64,000 nucleotides of DNA from Candidatus Micropelagos thuwalensis. Its GTDB lineage: Bacteria > Pseudomonadota > Alphaproteobacteria > RS24. The stretch is taken from the NCBI RefSeq assembly GCF_000469155.1, contig NZ_AWXE01000003.1, positions 1 through 64,000 of the forward strand. The letters are read 5' to 3'. The translations under genes and the position numbers were made by a program. The notes below the pieces were generated by a model. The model saw nothing but the letters and a program-made list of their open reading frames with translations. It was not told the DNA's origin and did no database searches. Below, one piece after another: positions 28,227 through 36,840 of this stretch (positions within the stretch are counted from its first letter, which is position 1; each line of letters opens with the position of its first letter).

Positions 28227-28429
28227 AAGTTTTCCATGGATTAGTATTACAGAGTGTCTTTTCAAACAGAAAAAAATGAATAATACAACTCAAAATTATT
28301 CAGCTTTTTAGAAGAAACCTATCTCTTCAAATTCGCCTTATAAATAAAATAAAAATTTGAGGTCTAAAGCTCCAATATTTTTTTAAGAAAAATTTTGGCT
28401 TTGCTCATCCCAAAATACATCTCATTCAA

Positions 28430-28732
28430 TTAATCATAGAGAGTTTGTGGGCAATCATATTCAGTGTTGGTGTGAACCGTGATTTCCGATTTATCCTGAC
28501 AAAGAAAATTACACTGACGTTGTTTATTTGCCTTCCCGTCAGATGTATAGCCAAGTTCCACAATAGGTTCGCTTATAAGATTGCACACCAAGAGACGGTC
28601 TTGGGATGTCGACTCGGCAGGAGGTGGAGATGCCTGGCGTTGATTAAAAGATACATCTAAATCTACATCCAGCCAGAAAAACAGAGCTAGCAATGCCACC
28701 AACACCGTGATTGTTATGACGAAAGCCTTCAT
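28430..28732 (-). CDS. small membrane-anchored hypothetical protein
   Basis: 100 aa. One N-terminal membrane helix (residues 4-20), then a polar domain with five cysteines (CNLISEP, CNFLCQDKSEI, YDCP), likely periplasmic and disulfide-linked. No family recognised. The start overlaps the end of the MBL-fold lipoprotein gene by 4 bp, so the two are coupled. Confidence 0.6.
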   Translation of the reverse strand: MKAFVITITVLVALLALFFWLDVDLDVSFNQRQASPPPAESTSQDRLLVCNLISEPIVELGYTSDGKANKQRQCNFLCQDKSEITVHTNTEYDCPQTLYD

Positions 28733-29838
28733 TTCAACCCCGTGTTTTCTTGGCTCATCGACAAGGCATCCAGCCCCAACGTTTCACCAATTTTCATTCT
28801 CAATGTTGCTAATCCGGCAGCTTCTCTGAAACGGGCATAAGGCTCTTCAGCAGGCTCAAGGGATAAGGTGAAAGTCCCCCAGTGCATTGGCACGAGTTTT
28901 TGACACCCAATCTCGCGGCCCAACTGCACGCCCCCTTCAGGTGTCATATGTGAGCCCTTCATCATTTTGCGGGGCGCATAAGCCCCAATACTCATTAGCC
29001 CAACATCACAGCCACCATGACGCTTGGCCATATGCTTTCCAATTTCTTTAAACACATATGAGTGGGTTTCTGTATCACCGCTGTGAAAAACAGAATGGCC
29101 ACCTGCGCTAAAACCGAAGGACATCCATAATGTTTCATTAATGTCAAAAAGTGAACGGCTAGACCAGTGAACAGCCGGATAAGCTGTCAGGCGAAAGCGA
29201 CCAGAATTCGAAGGAAGTTCAAATTCATCATACCAATCCATTTCTATAACCTTGCCGAAATTACGTTCAATAAAATATTTCCCTAACCCAAGCGGCACCA
29301 ATGCAGTAATGGTCTCCCGATTCGGCAAACGATCTAATGTGTGCGTATCCAAATGGTCGTAATGTGCATGACTGATAACCAAAATATCAATATCAGGTAA
29401 ATCTTCAATTTGAAGACCTGGGGGAAATAATCTCTCCGGCCCAGCCCAGCTCACAGGTGAAGCCCGTTTAGAAAAAATTGGATCAGTCAATACGACAATG
29501 CCGTCCAGCCGAACGAGAAAACTGGCGTGACCAATCCATGTAATCGCATCTGCTTCGCCATAAGCCTTAAAATCTTTCAAAGCCTTGCTCGAAATTTGAA
29601 CATGCTCTTGTGGGATGATGTCACCCATGCCATCGGTAAGGCCTAATACCATTTTAGAAAAAAATGAGAGCCGCGTAAAAATACTACTCTCTCTTTCAGG
29701 ACTATCAGGCGGATTTCTATAGCCGCCTTCTATATGGTGATACGGGGCGCTGGTTATGGCCCTATTTTCAAAGGTACAACTCACAAAAATTAAATCGCAA
29801 CTAACAATCAACAAAATAACTTTAATAATTTTTTTCAA
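28729..29838 (-). CDS. MBL-fold metallohydrolase lipoprotein, NAPE-PLD/UlaG-like
   Basis: 369 aa. A lipobox FVSC gives Cys21 as lipidation site. The zinc motif HAHYDH lies at 157-162, preceded by ITWIGHASFLVRLDG and TDPIFSKRASP. Later ligands are in HSGDTETH and PMHWGTF. This is the layout of bacterial homologues of N-acyl-phosphatidylethanolamine phospholipase D. It probably cleaves a phospholipid-like diester at the periplasmic face. It overlaps the small cysteine-rich membrane gene by 4 bp. Confidence 0.87.
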   Translation of the reverse strand: MKKIIKVILLIVSCDLIFVSCTFENRAITSAPYHHIEGGYRNPPDSPERESSIFTRLSFFSKMVLGLTDGMGDIIPQEHVQISSKALKDFKAYGEADAITWIGHASFLVRLDGIVVLTDPIFSKRASPVSWAGPERLFPPGLQIEDLPDIDILVISHAHYDHLDTHTLDRLPNRETITALVPLGLGKYFIERNFGKVIEMDWYDEFELPSNSGRFRLTAYPAVHWSSRSLFDINETLWMSFGFSAGGHSVFHSGDTETHSYVFKEIGKHMAKRHGGCDVGLMSIGAYAPRKMMKGSHMTPEGGVQLGREIGCQKLVPMHWGTFTLSLEPAEEPYARFREAAGLATLRMKIGETLGLDALSMSQENTGLK

Positions 29839-30048
29839 TCATCAATCTCTTTATAACAAAAGTCGATTTCGAGTTTAACATCTCATATACTGATAGTTAA
29901 TGTCCTTCCAATAAGAAACAAATTAAATGAATAATTTACATAACTGTTAGTTAAACATCTAAGAATTAGTCTCAAATCAGATTGTTTTTTTTGATTAAAT
30001 GCATATTGTGGTTTTAGTAACTTAAATATCGTGATGTAGGCGTTACAG

Positions 30049-30843
30049 ATGATTAAAAACAACAACTTATTAAAAAATATCTCTAAGTGTGCAAAAAACG
30101 AGATTGCTAATATTTATCATGGAACTCGTTCAAGGCTTGATTTCACCAGTAAGCGTCTTAATGACTGGGAAAAGCATTGTATTAAACAGATACATCTGAA
30201 TAGCGCCTTTGTAATTGAAAATTATTGGTCCAGAGAAAAAGCCTTCCGAGTTAGAGATAAGCTCGAAGAATTCCATGACAGAAATGAACCCTTTGTCCTA
30301 GGGAATTATCTGAAAGATGAATTGGTAAGAATTTATCATGTAGAAAGAATTGTGCCCGAACTAAAAGAGTTTCGTTTTGATCCCTTTGTTTTAAAAATAG
30401 CCAGCGCTTATAACGGTCAGCCTTCTTATAGTGGGGCATTAGTTTATCAATATGATACTGTTCATGGCAGAGCTAAAAGTCACTACCATGTTGATACTTT
30501 TACGCGACAATTTAAATCTATGATGTACTTGGATGACGTGAATAATGGAAATGGCCCGTTTTCATATATTCCTGGGTCTCATCGCAAAAGAAGTTTATTA
30601 ATAAAAAAACAAATAAGAGGAAATGATAACAATAAGAATAATGTATTTGATGAAGATGAGATAACTTCAATAAAAAACAAAGAGAAGCAAGTCTGCATGC
30701 CTGCTGGAAGCCTTTTAGTTTTCGATACTGCATGCATCCATAGAGGCGCACCTCAAGAAGAAAGAAGCCGTTCAGTTTTAATGAATTATATCACTCCAAT
30801 CCAAAAAGAACTTTATCTACATAAACAAATACCAAGTCTATAA
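30049..30843 (+). CDS. phytanoyl-CoA dioxygenase (PhyH)-like protein
   Basis: 264 aa. Non-heme iron ligands are H147 and D149 in SHYHVDTFTRQFK and H231 in CIHRGAP, followed by RSRSVLMNYITP, where Arg binds 2-oxoglutarate. It differs from the larger PhyH protein at 19183-20370. AT-rich, alone, and ends just 39 bp before the tRNA-Val duplication that marks the island, so it belongs to the chromosomal side. Substrate unknown. Confidence 0.8.
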   Translation: MIKNNNLLKNISKCAKNEIANIYHGTRSRLDFTSKRLNDWEKHCIKQIHLNSAFVIENYWSREKAFRVRDKLEEFHDRNEPFVLGNYLKDELVRIYHVERIVPELKEFRFDPFVLKIASAYNGQPSYSGALVYQYDTVHGRAKSHYHVDTFTRQFKSMMYLDDVNNGNGPFSYIPGSHRKRSLLIKKQIRGNDNNKNNVFDEDEITSIKNKEKQVCMPAGSLLVFDTACIHRGAPQEERSRSVLMNYITPIQKELYLHKQIPSL

Positions 30844-30882
30844 TTCAATATCTAATAAATTGAAAAAATTATTATAAATTAT

Positions 30883-30957
30883 TTTTGTCTCGTGGTGGGC
30901 GATACTGGGATTGAACCAGTGACCCCTACAATGTCAATGTAGTGCTCTCCCGCTGAG
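30883..30957 (-). repeat. left attachment repeat (attL) holding a 65-nt 3' fragment of tRNA-Val
   Basis: These 75 bases are identical to 39376-39450. They contain the last 65 nt of tRNA-Val(GAC), with its 3' CCA end at 30893, plus 10 bp downstream of it. The fragment lacks the first 10 nt of the tRNA and is not functional. It is the original chromosomal 3' end left behind when the element integrated. Confidence 0.92.
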
Positions 30958-30993
30958 AAATAGAATTAAATCAGCTGGTTAACTGCCTCTCAT

Positions 30994-31020
30994 TTTGTGA
31001 CGCCACACTCAGGTCACAAA
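30994..31020. promoter_or_regulatory. inverted repeat TTTGTGAC/GTCACAAA, putative integrase arm site at left end
   Basis: An 8-bp perfect inverted repeat with an 11-bp spacer lies between attL and the integrase ribosome binding site. The same GTCACAA motif occurs three times in tandem near the right end (39242-39269). It could bind integrase (arm-type sites) or serve as an operator for the integrase gene. Confidence 0.5.
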
Positions 31021-31030
31021 GGAGAGAGAT

Positions 31031-31999
31031 ATGGCCTCATTTCGCTTCCGTAATGGAAAGTGGCAAGCCCAAGTCAGAAGGCAGGGCTATAGAGCCACAA
31101 CCAAAAGCTTTACCAATAAAACAGATGCCCAAAAATGGGCTAGAAGGCTAGAAACCGACATAGAAAATGGAAATACGCAATCAGGGGGGCAAGAAGCCCT
31201 AAACACCCCCCTTAAAAATTATCTCCAGCGGTATCTTGTCGAAATAGCCCCCCTCAAAGCTAGCTACAGTGTTGAGAAATACATTCTCAAAATTTGGCTA
31301 GAATCCTCACTGGCAAAACACCCAATCGGGTCCATAACACCCACTCAAATCATGTCTGAACTTGATGCTAAAAAGACCCTCTGGAAACCCACGACTATCC
31401 ATCGAAACTTTGGGGTTTTAAGGCATGTTTTTAACACCTCTCAAACGCTCTGGGAGGTGCCTCTCAGGCGCAATCCTGTGCAGTATATAAAGTTACCTAA
31501 AACACCCAAAACACCTATCAGAAGACTCTCTGAGGGCTTCTTAGAGGCCTTTGAGAGCAGTCGCAGAGATAGTATTTATTGGGTCGTAAACTTTGCCCTT
31601 GAAACAGCCATGAGACGCTCTGAAATCGCCAATCTTCGGTGGGAGGATATACAAAGAGAGAAGCGGTTAGCTCTGGTTGTTAAATCAAAAACAAACCGAC
31701 CAAGATTTGTGCCGCTAACGCCTAAAGCGCTTAGCATTCTGGATGAGGTTGGGGGGCAATCTGAATATGTCTTCGCCAAATCGTCGAATGCCATCAGACT
31801 TGCTTGGTCAAGACGCAAGGCATCAATCGGACATAATGAAGTGCGGTTTCATGATTTGAGACATGAGGCGATTTCTAGATTGTTTGAAAAAGGTCTGACT
31901 GTACCAGAGGTGGCAAGCATAAGCGGTCACTCAACCCCCCAAATGCTTTTTAGATATGCTCATAGTGATGTGAGGGCATTAGTCGATAAAATGCAATAA
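31031..31999 (+). CDS. tyrosine recombinase / phage-type integrase
   Basis: 322 aa. An N-terminal arm-binding region (about 1-60) with FRFRNGKWQAQVRRQG, a core-binding SAM-like domain (about 55-150), and a catalytic domain with R195 (AMRRSEIANLRW), the Lys strand near 218-220, H274-x-x-R277 (HDLRH), H300 (SGHS) and nucleophile Y309. All catalytic residues are present, so it should be active. A GGAGAGAG ribosome binding site precedes the ATG. It sits 73 bp from attL, pointing into the island, and presumably catalyses insertion and, with a directionality factor not recognised here, excision at tRNA-Val. It is unrelated in its C-terminus to the integrase fragments at 33013 and 38483. Confidence 0.93.
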   Translation: MASFRFRNGKWQAQVRRQGYRATTKSFTNKTDAQKWARRLETDIENGNTQSGGQEALNTPLKNYLQRYLVEIAPLKASYSVEKYILKIWLESSLAKHPIGSITPTQIMSELDAKKTLWKPTTIHRNFGVLRHVFNTSQTLWEVPLRRNPVQYIKLPKTPKTPIRRLSEGFLEAFESSRRDSIYWVVNFALETAMRRSEIANLRWEDIQREKRLALVVKSKTNRPRFVPLTPKALSILDEVGGQSEYVFAKSSNAIRLAWSRRKASIGHNEVRFHDLRHEAISRLFEKGLTVPEVASISGHSTPQMLFRYAHSDVRALVDKMQ

Positions 32000-32097
32000 G
32001 TCGTATCCAATTTAGATATAGAAATACATAACAGTTCGGTGGGGGTAATAGGCGCAGTTAGAGTTTAAATAACTACATAAATAGTTTCACTAAGTGC

Positions 32098-32131
32098 AAA
32101 AAACCCCTCCAGTTAATTGCGGCTGGGGGGG
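32098..32131 (-). terminator. terminator repeat copy 1
   Basis: A 34-bp sequence identical to 38541-38574. On the minus strand it forms a GC stem (CCCC-CCAG / CTGG-GGGG with a bulge) followed by six T, an intrinsic terminator. It overlaps the end of the Adhesin_E-like gene and encodes its last residues PPSRN. Confidence 0.8.
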
Positions 32132-32529
32132 TTATTTTTTTTAGCATTTTCAAGTGCGTTGCAAATGTAGCCTAAAGCAAGAGCACTATTATCATCTGGT
32201 GGCGGATACTCCCATTTTTCCTCATCGGGAGCGACGGATTCACTATCAATTACTTTTCCAACACCCATAGGTTGCAAATACGTAACAATTTGTAATGTTT
32301 TTTGCCTTCTTAAATCGCAATCAGACTGGCGGTACATTTTTAAAGAATGAAAACGCTCCGTGGGCTTTTTCCAGTTAATTAATTCCCAGTGAAATACATA
32401 TCCATCTTTTATGCGAATACTATTTAAATCCATATAAACTTCAGCTATGGGTCCTGAAGCAAATAATTCCCACTCTGCCCAAGCAGGCGTCGAGAAAAGC
32501 AGTGCGATGGTTAGGAATAGTGGTTTCAT
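32113..32529 (-). CDS. exported Adhesin_E-like protein with island signal-peptide cassette
   Basis: 138 aa. The signal peptide MKPLFLTIALLFSTPAWA (1-18) is the island's shared leader, with TTGAG upstream as weak SD. The mature part fits the surface-adhesin E-like family: WELFASGPIAEVYMDLNSIRI, VFHWELINW, an SLKMYRQSDCDLRR segment, a central MGVGKVIDS, WEYPPPDD and a final Cys (ALGYICN). Two cysteines probably form a disulfide in the periplasm or on the surface. The C-terminal PPSRN is encoded by the terminator repeat also found at 38541. It is 10 bp downstream of the lipoprotein gene. Confidence 0.75.
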   Translation of the reverse strand: MKPLFLTIALLFSTPAWAEWELFASGPIAEVYMDLNSIRIKDGYVFHWELINWKKPTERFHSLKMYRQSDCDLRRQKTLQIVTYLQPMGVGKVIDSESVAPDEEKWEYPPPDDNSALALGYICNALENAKKNNPPSRN

Positions 32530-32539
32530 TTTTAATCAC

Positions 32540-32947
32540 TCAAGGACAATTATAATCATATGTATAGCCGTCAGTTCGTTCTCCTTTATAAAAACTATCT
32601 TTAATATATTCTCTTGTAGTTTTTATGACGTAGCAGTTTTCTTGTTGTTTTATTTCACTAAAATATCTTTCCAATACTTGTCGATAAGTAACGGATGAAG
32701 GGCTTGTATCAATATGGTCAAATGTAAATACTTCTAAAAGTGCTTTAGGTGCATCTAACATAGTTCCCCACCGCATTATATATATCTTAGATTTTTTATC
32801 GTCAAAAACAGCAAAATCCGTACCTTTATGCTTAATGTTATAAGAGGGCCACTCCGCAATGTGTCCTTTATAACCACTATGATATCCGCCGGCATTACAA
32901 CCATGCAAAAACAAACCTAGGGTTAGAATAATCATGCTTTTTTTCAT
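32540..32947 (-). CDS. small lipoprotein, hypothetical
   Basis: 135 aa. The signal ends in a lipobox FLHGC, so Cys17 should be lipidated. The mature part has mixed beta character, with ending VIKTTREYIKDSF...YDYNC. The leader differs from the MKPLLLT cassette used by its neighbours. No family recognised. It is followed 10 bp later by the Adhesin_E-like gene, so the two form an export operon with the terminator at 32098. Confidence 0.65.
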   Translation of the reverse strand: MKKSMIILTLGLFLHGCNAGGYHSGYKGHIAEWPSYNIKHKGTDFAVFDDKKSKIYIMRWGTMLDAPKALLEVFTFDHIDTSPSSVTYRQVLERYFSEIKQQENCYVIKTTREYIKDSFYKGERTDGYTYDYNCP

Positions 32948-33012
32948 AATTTAAGTCCTCATGCTGTGGAGCAGAAATAAGTTCTGTCACTAGATAATAA
33001 TCGAGCCTCCCC

Positions 33013-33183
33013 TCACCCACGAGCCCCGATAACTGCGGAAGAACCTATATTGCTCATCAAATATCTTTGCCAATTATTAAGCATTTCTGCTCTCTCTGCA
33101 AAGTAATCTGTTCTGTTATATGCGGCTTTGATACACATGATATTTTTCGGGTCGCCAGCTTTGGCTGGCGATCCGAAAATCAT
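33013..33183 (-). pseudogene. integrase C-terminal fragment carrying a palindromic repeat (remnant A)
   Basis: A 56-codon open frame from ATG 33183 to TGA 33013. Its middle, IKAAYNRTDYFAER-AEMLNNWQRYL, is the tail typical of many phage integrases (AYxRxDYxxxRRxLMxxWxDYL). The first part, FGSPAKAGDPK, is encoded by the 36-bp palindrome also found at 35253. The rest of the integrase is absent and the live integrase at 31031 does not end this way. A 35-bp part is repeated with one mismatch at 38503-38537. It is probably debris of an older element. Confidence 0.6.
33144..33179. repeat. 36-bp palindromic repeat, copy 1
   Basis: A 16-bp stem (one G-T mismatch) with a 4-nt loop: TTTTCGGGTCGCCAGC, TTTG, then the complement. 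A copy with one difference lies at 35253-35288. It stands 57 bp after the end of the prim-pol gene and could terminate it, or it is a REP-like mobile palindrome. In the minus frame it encodes FGSPAKAGDPK. Confidence 0.75.
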
Positions 33184-33235
33184 TCCTCTTCAGAAATGCA
33201 ATCAAAATACTAACTGATTTAGAATTAGAATTTCA

Positions 33236-34282
33236 TTACTGGTGCTTGGGGGGATGAAAGCTATATAGATATGCATTACGTGGACGATTGGGCACACACT
33301 TCTCGCCAACTCTGAAAATAATTTTATTATCTAATAAAACCTTCAAAGCCTCTCTCAATCTGTTTTTACCCCATCCCAAATAATTGGCAGTGGCTTCTTG
33401 TGCAATAGTATACACCTCTAAATCTCGTGTGTATTTAAGTGTTGCCAATAAGTAAAAGGCATCAGGTGTACACGAGTTGTGTTCTTTTCTGGCAAATTTA
33501 GCGAACTGTTCCCCTGGAGGAATTATTTGATTTGATATTCTGTTTTTCCATACGCTATTGACCACACTGATAACTTCACTAGCCCTCAAAGGAGGTATAT
33601 TTGTTTCGTTCATTTGAAAAGCTAAGTGCTCTAATTCATTATAAGAACCAACCTCCAGCGCTCTTTCTCTCAAATAATTAAACAGCGAATTATTTCTAGC
33701 ACCTTCAGCTGCTAAATATGTAACTGGCTCATCAGCCTCTTTAAATTGATACACATCCCTGAGGGCGGAATTTAAATTCAAAAGTCTATCTTCGGTAGTG
33801 ATTGGCAAATCTTCCAAAGTTGCATCTAAAATGGACTCATTAGGCCAAGAATAGGGTTTTTTAGTCTCAGGATGAATGCCAGCTACAACGACCTGTTGCC
33901 CAACACCTAAAATCTCTACACCCCCCGTTTGCAATTTTCTTATGGGGGTCTTTGTACGATAGAAGTATGCCTTTCTTGGTGGCCTTCCTATCCGAATAAA
34001 ATCAGAGGGACCCAAACACTGGAGCATTACCTGATTGATTATTTCAATCTTTTCTGGTTCTTCCTCATCAATATCAATTACTACGAGCTCACCAGTGCGT
34101 AATCCAATATTTTTAGTTTTATGTTTTTTTATATATTCAGCTCGCTCAAACTCATTATCTGGCATTGAAAATGTTGTCCAACCACTCATTCCCTTTTTGC
34201 CTTTCAGTGGCAATGGGTCATAACCATTTTGGTATAGTTGCTCAGCCCATCGACCATATATTTCTGCTTTTGACTCCGTCAT
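33236..34282 (-). CDS. bifunctional primase/polymerase (prim-pol) domain protein
   Basis: 348 aa. The N-terminal prim-pol domain (about 8-165) has YGRWAEQLYQNGYDPLPLKGKKGMSGW, the acidic metal motif D70-x-D72 (VVIDIDEE), and VVVAGIHPETKKPYSW, matching the family's third motif. The C-terminal part contains a winged-helix-like segment (EATANYLGWGKNRLREALKVLLDNKIIFRVG). There is no helicase domain. Such proteins prime replication of plasmids, phages and satellites. It is divergent from the exonuclease gene (122-bp gap) and probably replicates the excised island. Confidence 0.82.
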   Translation of the reverse strand: MTESKAEIYGRWAEQLYQNGYDPLPLKGKKGMSGWTTFSMPDNEFERAEYIKKHKTKNIGLRTGELVVIDIDEEEPEKIEIINQVMLQCLGPSDFIRIGRPPRKAYFYRTKTPIRKLQTGGVEILGVGQQVVVAGIHPETKKPYSWPNESILDATLEDLPITTEDRLLNLNSALRDVYQFKEADEPVTYLAAEGARNNSLFNYLRERALEVGSYNELEHLAFQMNETNIPPLRASEVISVVNSVWKNRISNQIIPPGEQFAKFARKEHNSCTPDAFYLLATLKYTRDLEVYTIAQEATANYLGWGKNRLREALKVLLDNKIIFRVGEKCVPNRPRNAYLYSFHPPKHQ

Positions 34283-34404
34283 AATTCATCCATAAAAATT
34301 TAACTTGTATAAATTTTAAGAAATCCAAAGTGAATCGCTAGAGGGTATTTTTCGAAAATAAAATCTAGTTCTGTGAATATTGTTAACTTGGTGGAAAACT
34401 AGGA

Positions 34405-35181
34405 ATGAAAATTGTTGTTATTGATTTTGAAACAGCCAATGACCACCCATCAAGTGCGTGCGCTATAGGTATTACCGAAATACACGATGGTAAAATCATA
34501 TCCTCGGAAGCTCATATCATTGAGCCCCCAACGGATATTTTTCGAAGAAGCTTTACTAAAATACACGGATTAAAATGGAAGGATTGTAAAGGCAAACCCA
34601 CCTTTAAGGATTTTTACTCTGAGAACATTAGTAGATTTGAAAATGCAGATTTTCTTGCTGCCCATAATGCTGGATTTGACAGAACGGTATTATTTTCAAC
34701 ACTTTTACATTTTGGAATCTGCCCTCCCGAAACTCCGTTCATAAACACTCTTCCGATTGCTAGGAAAGTGTTAGGTATTAAGTCGGCTCCTCTCGATAAA
34801 GTTGCTAAACTTCTAAGCGTTGAATTAAATCACCATGAAGCTGCTTCTGACTCAAAAGCATGCGCTGAAATAATAGTTTATGCGCTATCAAATGGTTTCG
34901 ATATTAGTTCGGCAGTAATGAAACCAACAATTATTGAAAAACCAGACAAACCTCCAACATGGGCAGACCATCCCGAAGAAATGAAGGAGAAATACCTATA
35001 TCCATGGCGGGAGTTTTTCATTGAGAACGGCTACCTGGATAAGTCTTACTCAGACTTTCAATTTAGAATTAGAGGTTTTGAATTAAATGAAGCAAAAGGA
35101 AAAGAAGTAGACTTTACAGTTGAAGAAATTTTAGCTGACCAATGGGTTCAAGAGTTAATTAGGAAATTAAAAGAACAGTAA
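34405..35181 (+). CDS. DnaQ-like 3'-5' exonuclease (DEDDh)
   Basis: 258 aa. Exo I motif VVIDFETAN (D7, E9), exo II HNAGFDRTVL, exo III HHEAASDSKACAE with the His and last Asp of DEDDh enzymes. The exonuclease domain covers about 1-175; the C-terminal 80 residues (DHPEEMKEKYLYPWREFFIENGYL) are unassigned. It could proofread or process DNA or RNA ends during island replication, or act as nuclease in host or phage interference. It is divergent from the prim-pol gene and convergent with the small-protein operon. Confidence 0.85.
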   Translation: MKIVVIDFETANDHPSSACAIGITEIHDGKIISSEAHIIEPPTDIFRRSFTKIHGLKWKDCKGKPTFKDFYSENISRFENADFLAAHNAGFDRTVLFSTLLHFGICPPETPFINTLPIARKVLGIKSAPLDKVAKLLSVELNHHEAASDSKACAEIIVYALSNGFDISSAVMKPTIIEKPDKPPTWADHPEEMKEKYLYPWREFFIENGYLDKSYSDFQFRIRGFELNEAKGKEVDFTVEEILADQWVQELIRKLKEQ

Positions 35182-35252
35182 TTTATCATTTCCTGGAACT
35201 CACAAAGCAAAGTAACTGGTTCTCAATTTATAGCCTAGGGTTAAGTTATACG

Positions 35253-35288
35253 TTTTCGGGTCGCCAGCTTTTGCTGGCGATCCGAAAA
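35253..35288. repeat. 36-bp palindromic repeat, copy 2, with decayed integrase-tail sequence
   Basis: Identical to 33144-33179 except one loop base. It lies between the convergent exonuclease and small-protein operon and may act as a bidirectional terminator. On the minus strand the bases after it (to about 35190) resemble remnant A (AGAAC-AG-TTACTTTGC block) but the frame is broken. Confidence 0.7.
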
Positions 35289-35344
35289 CCACTTCCCTCC
35301 AGAAATAATCTCAGACAAAAATAATTCACTAAGAGGGTTAGGAT

Positions 35345-35668
35345 TTAAATTTTATTTGTGTCTCTAAATTCTTTTTCTTTTTTATCTGCCTCTATTGTCC
35401 AATCAAGTTCTGGATTGGATGCATAAATCCCTTCTTTATTTGCCCATAGTTGTTTCTCATTATCTCTAATTTCTTCAACCTCTAAGTCGAGGATACGAAT
35501 TGAAATTACCCCAATGATATTTGAAACTAATAGTGTGGCGGGTAGTAAAGAAATGCCAATGATTGCCAAGATTGCAAGACCAAAAATCCCGTAATTTGAA
35601 GCACTGACCATGAGAGTTTTAATGCCTAAAAATAATGCGTCACCAGTAAAAAATTTCCAGATGTATTT
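35345..35668 (-). CDS. small membrane protein, hypothetical
   Basis: 107 aa from the ATG at 35668, which overlaps the stop of the preceding gene (ATGA), so it is translationally coupled. Two hydrophobic stretches (about 10-25 and 30-60, FGLAILAIIGISLLPATLLVSNIIGVISI) are followed by a charged C-terminal tail. It lacks the island leader. It is the last gene of the nine-gene minus-strand set. No family recognised. Confidence 0.6.
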   Translation of the reverse strand, partial: KYIWKFFTGDALFLGIKTLMVSASNYGIFGLAILAIIGISLLPATLLVSNIIGVISIRILDLEVEEIRDNEKQLWANKEGIYASNPELDWTIEADKKEKEFRDTNKI

Positions 35669-35952
35669 CATTTCACAGGAGAACAACTGAAAGATACATC
35701 AGGCCGCTTTGGGTCATTTTCAATCACAATCTCTCTGTCATATCTGCAATAATTAGCTATTCGCGACATCCAGTAAATTCTTTTGTCCACTTGTACTAAA
35801 ATAATATCACAATCTTGGTTTCTGATGTTTTTTTCCAGAAGCTTTCTATCCTCTGTCAAATTTGGAAAAGATATGTAGTATTGACAAAAAGAATTAAATG
35901 CTTCCGCTGGGGTCGATAAAAGCAATGAAATTGTGAGGAGTAGTGGTTTCAT
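35668..35952 (-). CDS. small exported four-cysteine protein (CRYDR family) with island leader
   Basis: 94 aa. The leader is MKPLLLTISLLLSTPAEA, then a mature domain of about 76 residues with cysteines in CQYY, QDCDI, NYCRYDREI and SFSC. The same cysteine order and the CRYDR-x-I-x motif occur in the protein at 38556-38864, so the two are paralogues with low overall identity. Probably a disulfide-bonded periplasmic protein. It follows the ADP-ribosylglycohydrolase gene by 12 bp. Function unknown. Confidence 0.7.
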   Translation of the reverse strand: MKPLLLTISLLLSTPAEAFNSFCQYYISFPNLTEDRKLLEKNIRNQDCDIILVQVDKRIYWMSRIANYCRYDREIVIENDPKRPDVSFSCSPVK

Positions 35953-35964
35953 TCTAATCTCAAT

Positions 35965-36840
35965 TTAATGAAGCATATTAAAAGGGTATTGGTTCAATTT
36001 TAACAAATCAAGCCAGTCTTTATTAATACTATCATACCCATAAAGCGCTCCAGCAAATTGACCTGTTACAGCGCCAACTGTATCCGCGTCATCTCCTAAA
36101 TTTACCGCCAACAATACCGCCTCATCAAAAGACCCTGTTTGGTTCACACACCATAAAGCTGCCTCAAGCGTGTGTATTACATACCCTGACGAGCTGATTT
36201 TATCTCTGGATTTATTCCTCCACCCTCCTGAGGGAATATCTTGCAAAAACTGCATATCATTTGGGGTTGCATCGATTGCGCTGTCCCAAGTTTTACCGTT
36301 AATTAAGTCTACAATTATGTTACAAGCAAAGGCGCAAGCCTCAGCTGCTACATTTGATGAATGCGTGGTAAAGCTTTGCTCTATAGCAATTTTAAGAGCC
36401 TTGGGCTTGTCATTCGAAAACAGAACTGGGACAGGCGCAAGCCTCATCAAACTTCCATTTCCATCGGATTTATTGTTTTGTGAAGCTGCTTCTAGAACGC
36501 CGCTTCGCCTGAACTCATTCAATGTCCAAAAAGTATTTTGGCCTATACCCACCGACTTTCCAGTGCTGGAGTATTTTCCATTTTCCATCCACTCACAAAA
36601 CTCCTGGAGTAAATGTTTTCTGTCTAAACCTTCATTAACCTTCAGACTGTGAAATAAAGCCAATGACATTGCTGTGTCATCTGTCCAAGCGCCTGCAGGT
36701 AAGTCAAAATAGCCACCAGCTTCCATCTCAGAAATTGGTTCAAAGCTATCACGCTCATTGAATTCAACTGGCGCACCAAGAGCATCGCCAACTGCCAGCC
36801 CAAGCATACATCCTATCTGTGAATTATTGAGTAATTTCAT
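35965..36840 (-). CDS. ADP-ribosylglycohydrolase (DraG) family protein
   Basis: 291 aa. Full DraG signature: GCMLGLAVGDALGAPVEF at the N-terminus, GAWTDDTAMSLALFHS with the metal-binding TDD near residue 52, and NLGDDADTVGAVTGQFAGALYG near 250-270 with the second metal site. It should remove ADP-ribose from a modified protein or nucleic acid in the cytoplasm. Its ATG overlaps the stop of a 12-codon leader (TAATG) that is a truncated copy of the island signal cassette, so its translation is probably coupled to it. No ADP-ribosyltransferase is recognised in the island. Confidence 0.92.
   Translation of the reverse strand: MKLLNNSQIGCMLGLAVGDALGAPVEFNERDSFEPISEMEAGGYFDLPAGAWTDDTAMSLALFHSLKVNEGLDRKHLLQEFCEWMENGKYSSTGKSVGIGQNTFWTLNEFRRSGVLEAASQNNKSDGNGSLMRLAPVPVLFSNDKPKALKIAIEQSFTTHSSNVAAEACAFACNIIVDLINGKTWDSAIDATPNDMQFLQDIPSGGWRNKSRDKISSSGYVIHTLEAALWCVNQTGSFDEAVLLAVNLGDDADTVGAVTGQFAGALYGYDSINKDWLDLLKLNQYPFNMLH

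Noticed and set aside
30893-30957. Second tRNA-Val gene
   Set aside because: The first 10 nt (5' acceptor strand and following bases) are missing; it is the attL fragment.
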